Assembly: GCA_013696305.1 (NCBI GenBank) | Contig: JACCYV010000375.1 | Location: 1 to 46,357, forward strand | Length of the DNA stretch: 46,357 nt | Direction of reading: 5' to 3' | Origin: Nitrospira sp. | Lineage (GTDB): Bacteria; Nitrospirota; Nitrospiria; Nitrospirales; Nitrospiraceae | Made by a program: the position numbers and the translations under genes | The notes under the pieces: model-generated | What the model was told of the DNA's origin: nothing | The model's input: the letters and a program-made list of their open reading frames with translations, nothing else | Database searches by the model: none | In this document: in pieces, positions 42,024 through 46,357 of the stretch | Layout of the letters: every line of letters starts with the position of its first letter | Numbering within the stretch: position 1 is the stretch's first letter

Positions 42024-42048
42024 CTCCCCTGAGACGCACCTCGGGGAG
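42024..42048. repeat. Hairpin with one bulge in the non-coding stretch
   Basis: CTCCCCTGAG (42024-42033) pairs with CTCGGGGAG (42040-42048), with one bulged T. No T-run follows on either strand. It could mark the end of the decayed transcript from 42564, but there is little support. Confidence 0.3.
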
Positions 42049-42235
42049 AGTTGATTACCCCGCCAGACACGACGATTCATGGCGAACCGCGCAGTCGCTG
42101 GAGCGGCCAGGAAGGGAAGGCGTACTTTCAGCAATACGTTACCTGAGCGGCGACCCGTCCACCACGGCATTGCTGCGACGCCTGCAGGGCTTTTCGGATC
42201 CGCGAGTGCAGGGGAATCGCTCGGGGTCATGTGGG

Positions 42236-42564
42236 TTAGAAGGGAATGCGAATACCCATCTGAAACTCGTTGGGCATGATGCCTTTGCCTAACACTCGCC
42301 CAGGAGGTTGTGTTGCGGGAATACCGACGAGAGCACCAGCACTCGATCACGCTCCGTGACATACCCATCCCCGAATCCCGCGCCGACGTAGGGAATCAAG
42401 GTCTGCTCGCTGATATGTATCCGATCGCTCAACAAAGGGGTTTGTCGAACCATGTCCTGACTGCGATCGGTGACTGTGGGAAGCTGAGTTAATGCGATCG
42501 GACCCATCATGCCTGATGACAGGATGCCTTTGTCTCCCATTCTCCTCATCTGTGTCGGTTTCAC
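42236..42564 (-). pseudogene. Decayed C-terminal part of an outer-membrane beta-barrel protein
   Basis: On the minus strand the frame from GTG 42564 encodes a Ser/Thr-rich part and then alternating residues (LIPYVGAGFGDGYVTERDRVLVLSS), before a stop at 42289. In the next frame, from about 42294, the sequence continues as VLGKGIMPNEFQMGIRIPF and ends at a TAA at 42236. A final strand with a C-terminal Phe is the signature of outer-membrane barrel proteins. The two pieces are joined by a frameshift near 42294. The front of the barrel is missing, because the previous gene ends at 42589. The protein identity (for example an OmpA-, PagL- or porin-like barrel) cannot be told. Confidence 0.65.
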
Positions 42565-42588
42565 TTCGCGTGAAACCTTCCGGCTGAC

Positions 42589-44763
42589 TCACAGATTCGC
42601 CATACGGGCTATACACCGAAATCCGATCGTGGCGCACCGATCCAAGCCCGGCCACATGAGAAGAAATTTTGCGGCAAAATCAGTCGCCTGAGGACCACCG
42701 TCCATATACCAGGGAGAGCCCTGCGCGGTGTAGTAGCACCCTCCGCGAATCATGCAGAATCGCGTACGCCCATCCGTTCGTTCGCTTTCGGTCCACTCCC
42801 AGGTGTTCCCGCACATGTCATAACATCCGAACGGAGACCGACCGTCGGGAAACGCAATGACGCTCGTGGTGGTACCGGTTTCTCCGCCATTGCATCGCCC
42901 GGATTTCATCACATCCCCCCAGGGATACTTCAAAGCCGACGATCCCTGCGCGGCATATTGCCATTGTTCCTCGGTGGGGAGCGCCTTGCCGGCCCACTCT
43001 GCATAGGCTTGCGCATCTTCCAGGCCTACATAGACCACCGGGTGATCCTCCTTTCCAAGCGGTGGCTTTCCGTCGGCCCAATGCGTGAGAAAATTTTCTG
43101 GATGGCGGGGGCGATAGCGCGCGCTGAGAAGGAACTCGGCATACTGGGCGTTAGTCACAGGCGTCAGGTCGATCGCATAACCCGCCAGGGCGACAGGCCG
43201 TTCGAATACTTGCGGCTTGTGAAAGTTGGCATACAGTTCATCGCGGTTCATTTCATTCCCGTAAAATCCACATTCCCGGGTTCTCAACTGCACGCGGAGC
43301 GTGACGGTCGCTGCCGGAATCAGCACCATTCCCGCGGGAGGTGTATGCGTGGGGTAGACAGGACTCTGCCCCGAATCCCGCAACCTGACTGGTCGGGGAG
43401 GCACCTCCGCAGCTTCCTCCGCCCCTACGCCCAGGGCTTGTTGCACGTCAAGAAAGCTGGAAAAGTCCGCACCTAATGACGCCGGCGTTCCGGCTACGAT
43501 ACCCGCGATCCCCCGGCGGGCAAGCGTGCCGTCAAGAATTGTCATTTCTCCATCGATCCGAGGGAATATTTCCCGGCCCGCGACGACATCAAAATACTGC
43601 ATCCCATCTGCAGTAGGAACTTTAAGGACCGCCTCCGATATCGATCGATCCGCGCGATTCACGAGAGTCCAGAGTCTGACGCCCGACCCTTCCCAGACGG
43701 TGGCATACACATCAGGAGCTTCGGTTTGAACAAGCGGGGTCCACCCCTCTCCCGAAAAGAGGGACGCGAAGTGGCGTTGGATAGAGACTATGGTACGAAG
43801 GACAGTGCGATCCCTTGCCGACCATCCGACCCATGAACCGAACACGTTTTCCCAGACGACCATTCCACTTCCGTTCATCCACGCCGTATGAAGCTGGGGT
43901 ATATGGTCGGAATTCCAACGAGTCGTTTGATGGAGCATATGGCGACGCTCAAACCACTTGTTCCTCAGAATACCGGGGACGAGACTGTCTTCGAAATGTT
44001 GCGCCCAGGACATGTGATGGTCGTGAATGTATGCGAGAGGCAATTCGCCTTCTCCCTCAAGTACAAGTCCCGGACGTATACGATCCAAAGCCTGGCGCAG
44101 CCCGTCAGGGGCAAGCGGCATCGTGTCGAGATAGACGCCGTCGGCTTCAGTGGCTTGGACCAGATCGGCCAATGCGTCGACATCGGAGACCGCTTCGCGG
44201 CGAGTCCCCACATCCCAAGGTTTGTACACGAGCAATGCGCGTACTTCCCGGCCATGACACTGTCGCACGACCTCTCGTAACCCATTCAAACCTCCAGGCA
44301 TGTCGCGATAGAAATCGAATTGATTGCGATTATCGGCTCCGATCCGCGGATAGGCATGCCATAGGATCAGATTGTCGAAACCACCAAAATCGTGTTGGGC
44401 CTGCTTCAGGAATTGTTCCACCCTATATCGGCCTGCCTCATAGTCGAAGAACGTAGGGTCACACAACATGACGAAACAGCTTGAGAAACTGGACCGCGTC
44501 CAGGACATCGCCTCGTCGCGATAGCGCACGTCGTTATAGTGGGAGGTCCGGCGGGTTCGATCGCGCCATTCAGCCAGTTGTCGGCGAAAGAGCGGCCATA
44601 GCCGAGGCGAATCGGGTGCTTGGATCAACGGCTTGCTGAAGTCAGGCTCTGCGATCGGCGATTGGGCGGCCGACCAAGAGAGTCGACTGGCATACAACCA
44701 TGCCCCGAACCCGAACAGCGATTTCAAAAGTTGGCGACGGAAAACCGGAAGATGCGAGTGCAT
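42589..44763 (-). CDS. Exported TIM-barrel-like protein with C-terminal SUMF/FGE-like domain
   Basis: 724 residues from ATG 44763, which has GGGTGG upstream. An ATG 12 bases earlier is less likely. The N-terminus has paired arginines in FRRQLLKSLFGFGAWLYASRLSW, a Tat-like or Sec signal. Residues about 80-380 look like a glycoside-hydrolase-type barrel (GVYLDTMPLAPDGLR, VLEGEGELPLAYIHDHHMSW). Residues about 480-720 form a formylglycine-generating-enzyme-like (SUMF1) domain with VALAGYAIDLTPVTNAQYAEFL, GKALPTEEQWQYAAQG and MIRGGCYYT. The Cys pair needed by true FGE is not evident, so the domain is probably structural or a different oxidase-like use. It is probably an extracytoplasmic enzyme acting on sugars. 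Confidence 0.78.
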   Translation of the reverse strand: MHSHLPVFRRQLLKSLFGFGAWLYASRLSWSAAQSPIAEPDFSKPLIQAPDSPRLWPLFRRQLAEWRDRTRRTSHYNDVRYRDEAMSWTRSSFSSCFVMLCDPTFFDYEAGRYRVEQFLKQAQHDFGGFDNLILWHAYPRIGADNRNQFDFYRDMPGGLNGLREVVRQCHGREVRALLVYKPWDVGTRREAVSDVDALADLVQATEADGVYLDTMPLAPDGLRQALDRIRPGLVLEGEGELPLAYIHDHHMSWAQHFEDSLVPGILRNKWFERRHMLHQTTRWNSDHIPQLHTAWMNGSGMVVWENVFGSWVGWSARDRTVLRTIVSIQRHFASLFSGEGWTPLVQTEAPDVYATVWEGSGVRLWTLVNRADRSISEAVLKVPTADGMQYFDVVAGREIFPRIDGEMTILDGTLARRGIAGIVAGTPASLGADFSSFLDVQQALGVGAEEAAEVPPRPVRLRDSGQSPVYPTHTPPAGMVLIPAATVTLRVQLRTRECGFYGNEMNRDELYANFHKPQVFERPVALAGYAIDLTPVTNAQYAEFLLSARYRPRHPENFLTHWADGKPPLGKEDHPVVYVGLEDAQAYAEWAGKALPTEEQWQYAAQGSSALKYPWGDVMKSGRCNGGETGTTTSVIAFPDGRSPFGCYDMCGNTWEWTESERTDGRTRFCMIRGGCYYTAQGSPWYMDGGPQATDFAAKFLLMWPGLDRCATIGFRCIARMANL

Positions 44764-44917
44764 GTGTCCACCCATTCAGAGTAACGGCGTAATATGTCGG
44801 TTTTACTCGGGAGGACAGGCGGTTTCAAGGGAGTAGGCTCAGACGAAAACGGCCGGGTATCACACGACAGCCCGCCGAGGTCTGTCCGGAGAGAACAAAT
44901 GAAGGACATGCGGGTTG

Positions 44918-45940
44918 TTATACTTTGTAGTACTCCCGATACCACTCCACGAAGCGGGCGATGCCGGTCTCGATCGATGTAGCTGGTTTGAAGCCGGTGT
45001 CGCGCATGAGATCCGCGACATCGGCATAGGTGGCCGGCACGTCACCGGGTTGGAGCGGGAGAAAATTCTTTTCGGCCTTCCTGCCGAGCGTCTGTTCGAG
45101 CACCTCGATGAATCGCAGCAGCTCAACCGGCTGGTGATTGCCGATGTTGTAAAGACGATAGGGCGCGGAACTGCTACCGGGATCGGGCTTGTCACTGGAC
45201 CACTTTGGATCCGGCTGAGCGGGACGATCGAGCGTCCGCAGCACCCCTTCGACGATATCGTCAACGTAGGTGAAGTCGCGCTGCATCTTCCCCTGATTGA
45301 ACACGTCGATCGGCCGCCCTTCAAGAATCGCTTTCGTGAAGAGAAACAGCGCCATATCCGGACGGCCCCAGGGACCATACACGGTAAAAAATCGCAGCCC
45401 GGTGATGGGAATGCGGTAGAGGTGTGCGTAACAGTGCGCCATCAGCTCATTGGCCTTCTTTGTGGCGGCATAAAGGGAAACGGGATGGTCGACATTATCG
45501 TGCACCGAGAAGGGCATCTGCGTATGGCCGCCGTAGACCGAACTGGTCGAGGCATAGACGAGGTGCTCCGCCTGGTGGTGCCGGCAGCCTTCGAGGATAT
45601 TCAGAAATCCATCGATATTGCTTGCAGTATAGGCATGGGGGTTGACTAACGAATACCGGACGCCGGCCTGCGCGGCCAGATGGACGACTCGGCTGATGGG
45701 CTGTTGCTCGAAAAGAGCGGCAATTCCGGCACGGTTAGACAGATCCAACTTGGTGAATTGGAATTGCGGGTGCGGCAGGAGTTTTGCCAAACGCGCTTCC
45801 TTCAAACGGACATCGTAGTAGTCGTTGAGATTGTCCAGACCCAGTACGGAATCGCCGCGATCGAGCAGCCGTGTGGCGACATGAGACCCGATGAAGCCGG
45901 CCGCGCCGGTGACAAGCACGAATTCCTTTGAAGACCCCAT
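44918..45940 (-). CDS. UDP-glucuronate 4-epimerase (GalE/SDR family)
   Basis: 340 residues. The NAD-binding [10 protein letters not shown] lies at residues 11-20, and the catalytic Tyr157-x3-Lys161 is in [21 protein letters not shown] provides the Ser/Thr of the triad. The block [21 protein letters not shown] and [23 protein letters not shown] match UDP-glucuronate 4-epimerases (CapI/GAE type) better than GalE. With UDP-glucose dehydrogenase (17704-19023) it would yield UDP-galacturonate for polysaccharide. It lies downstream of an unknown gene whose 5' end is outside the window. Confidence 0.9.
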   Translation of the reverse strand: MGSSKEFVLVTGAAGFIGSHVATRLLDRGDSVLGLDNLNDYYDVRLKEARLAKLLPHPQFQFTKLDLSNRAGIAALFEQQPISRVVHLAAQAGVRYSLVNPHAYTASNIDGFLNILEGCRHHQAEHLVYASTSSVYGGHTQMPFSVHDNVDHPVSLYAATKKANELMAHCYAHLYRIPITGLRFFTVYGPWGRPDMALFLFTKAILEGRPIDVFNQGKMQRDFTYVDDIVEGVLRTLDRPAQPDPKWSSDKPDPGSSSAPYRLYNIGNHQPVELLRFIEVLEQTLGRKAEKNFLPLQPGDVPATYADVADLMRDTGFKPATSIETGIARFVEWYREYYKV

Positions 45941-45976
45941 ATCGCCTCTCTTCCCTTTTCAGACCGATTATCTATG

Positions 45977-46357
45977 CTACAAAATTGAGGCGCGTCCGCC
46001 TCGCTTCATGAACGACGGGTCCCCGTGATCGACCCGGTAGAGCGACAACGGAGCCAGGATCTCGGCAGCCGATGAGACGTGCATTGACCCATCGCCGGCA
46101 CGTCGAAAGATATCCAGCGCACGAGCGCGATGATACCGACAATCACGCCGCGCCAGAAGATCTTTCAGCTTTTCCGGCGGTTCCCAATTGGCGGTGAGCA
46201 GGGCTGTGCGTGCCGGATTGCGCTGGCTGAACATAAACGACAGGTGATCGGGATACCAATCGGCCCCGCCGGTGGCGTAGGACACGAAGAGGCTGGCTTG
46301 AGCGGCGGCACAGAGCTCGTCCAAATACCCGTTGGTGAGATAGCCGTTCTCTCCCAC
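45977..46357 (-). CDS. Unknown protein, 5' end outside window
   Basis: At least 126 residues are visible, ending at a stop at 45977, with the frame open across the right edge. The first visible codon reads GTG but is probably internal. The visible part contains GYLDELCAAAQASLFVSYATGGADWYPDHLSFMFSQ and a charged helical region (PPEKLKDLLARRDCRYHRARALDIFRRAGDG). No family is recognised. The stop is 37 bases upstream of the epimerase ATG on the same strand, so the genes are probably co-transcribed. A role in polysaccharide synthesis is only suggested by this neighbour. Confidence 0.6.
   Translation of the reverse strand: MGENGYLTNGYLDELCAAAQASLFVSYATGGADWYPDHLSFMFSQRNPARTALLTANWEPPEKLKDLLARRDCRYHRARALDIFRRAGDGSMHVSSAAEILAPLSLYRVDHGDPSFMKRGGRASIL

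Larger units (their letters stand above)
41735..42235. other. Region of about 500 bp without a supported gene
   Basis: It lies between the Kef gene and the remnant of an outer-membrane barrel gene. Small frames on both strands lack family signatures and ribosome sites. It holds the upstream region of the Kef gene with a short inverted repeat at 41761-41782, and a hairpin at 42024-42048. The base composition is like the surroundings. It may be decayed sequence left with the neighbouring pseudogene. Confidence 0.45.

Noticed and set aside
42015-42368. A 117-residue minus-strand frame in the non-coding stretch
   Set aside because: It starts inside the barrel remnant in another frame, has odd composition (many Arg, Ser and Trp) and no ribosome site.

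Overview
The window reads as a chromosomal segment of a moderately GC-rich, Gram-negative bacterium with an outer membrane. The best guess is Nitrospirota, probably a Nitrospira-like nitrite oxidizer. This is an inference from the overall protein flavour: many small secreted proteins, a cupredoxin, PBS-lyase HEAT proteins, DsrE/TusA proteins and lone Rieske proteins. No rRNA gene or nitrite oxidoreductase gene lies in the window to prove it.

Left part (1-13450, all minus strand). Two small secreted proteins of unknown function come first. Then comes a long translation/RNA operon, in transcription order rimP-nusA-infB-ylxP-rbfA-truB-rpsO-pnp-M16 peptidase. Upstream of it lies a four-gene operon (DUF192 protein, Rieske ferredoxin, chagasin-like protein, D-amino acid transaminase). 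An intrinsic terminator separates the two, only about 15 nt before the rimP start codon, so it may act as an attenuator of the nusA-infB operon.

Middle part (13695-19023). This holds a 2[4Fe-4S] ferredoxin, a small secreted protein, a cupredoxin with a perfect Shine-Dalgarno sequence, a membrane spermidine-synthase-like protein, a CBS-pair protein and UDP-glucose dehydrogenase. UDP-glucose dehydrogenase and the UDP-glucuronate 4-epimerase at 44918-45940 together would make UDP-glucuronate and UDP-galacturonate for surface polysaccharide.

Accessory block (19043-29995). Five consecutive, tightly packed HEAT-repeat genes sit behind a small exported protein and a membrane-anchored alkaline-phosphatase-superfamily protein that seems to have lost its catalytic residues. 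A diverging set follows: two FlgT/LPP20-like secreted proteins and an alpha/beta-hydrolase-like protein without the nucleophile serine. A small protein/nucleotidyltransferase pair with a broken nucleotidyltransferase closes the block. This cluster is the most likely place for an undescribed system.

Right part (30316-46357). This contains a zincin-type metallopeptidase, DNA polymerase I, a PGPGW membrane protein, a DsrE protein, endonuclease III, ribosomal protein S21 and a bifunctional formiminotransferase-cyclodeaminase. It continues with a dsrE2-tusA sulfur-relay operon with a clear promoter and operator-like palindrome, a Rieske oxygenase, a Kef-type antiporter, a decayed outer-membrane barrel gene, a TIM-barrel/SUMF fusion protein, the epimerase and a partial unknown gene. 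No tRNA, rRNA, IS element or CRISPR array was seen.
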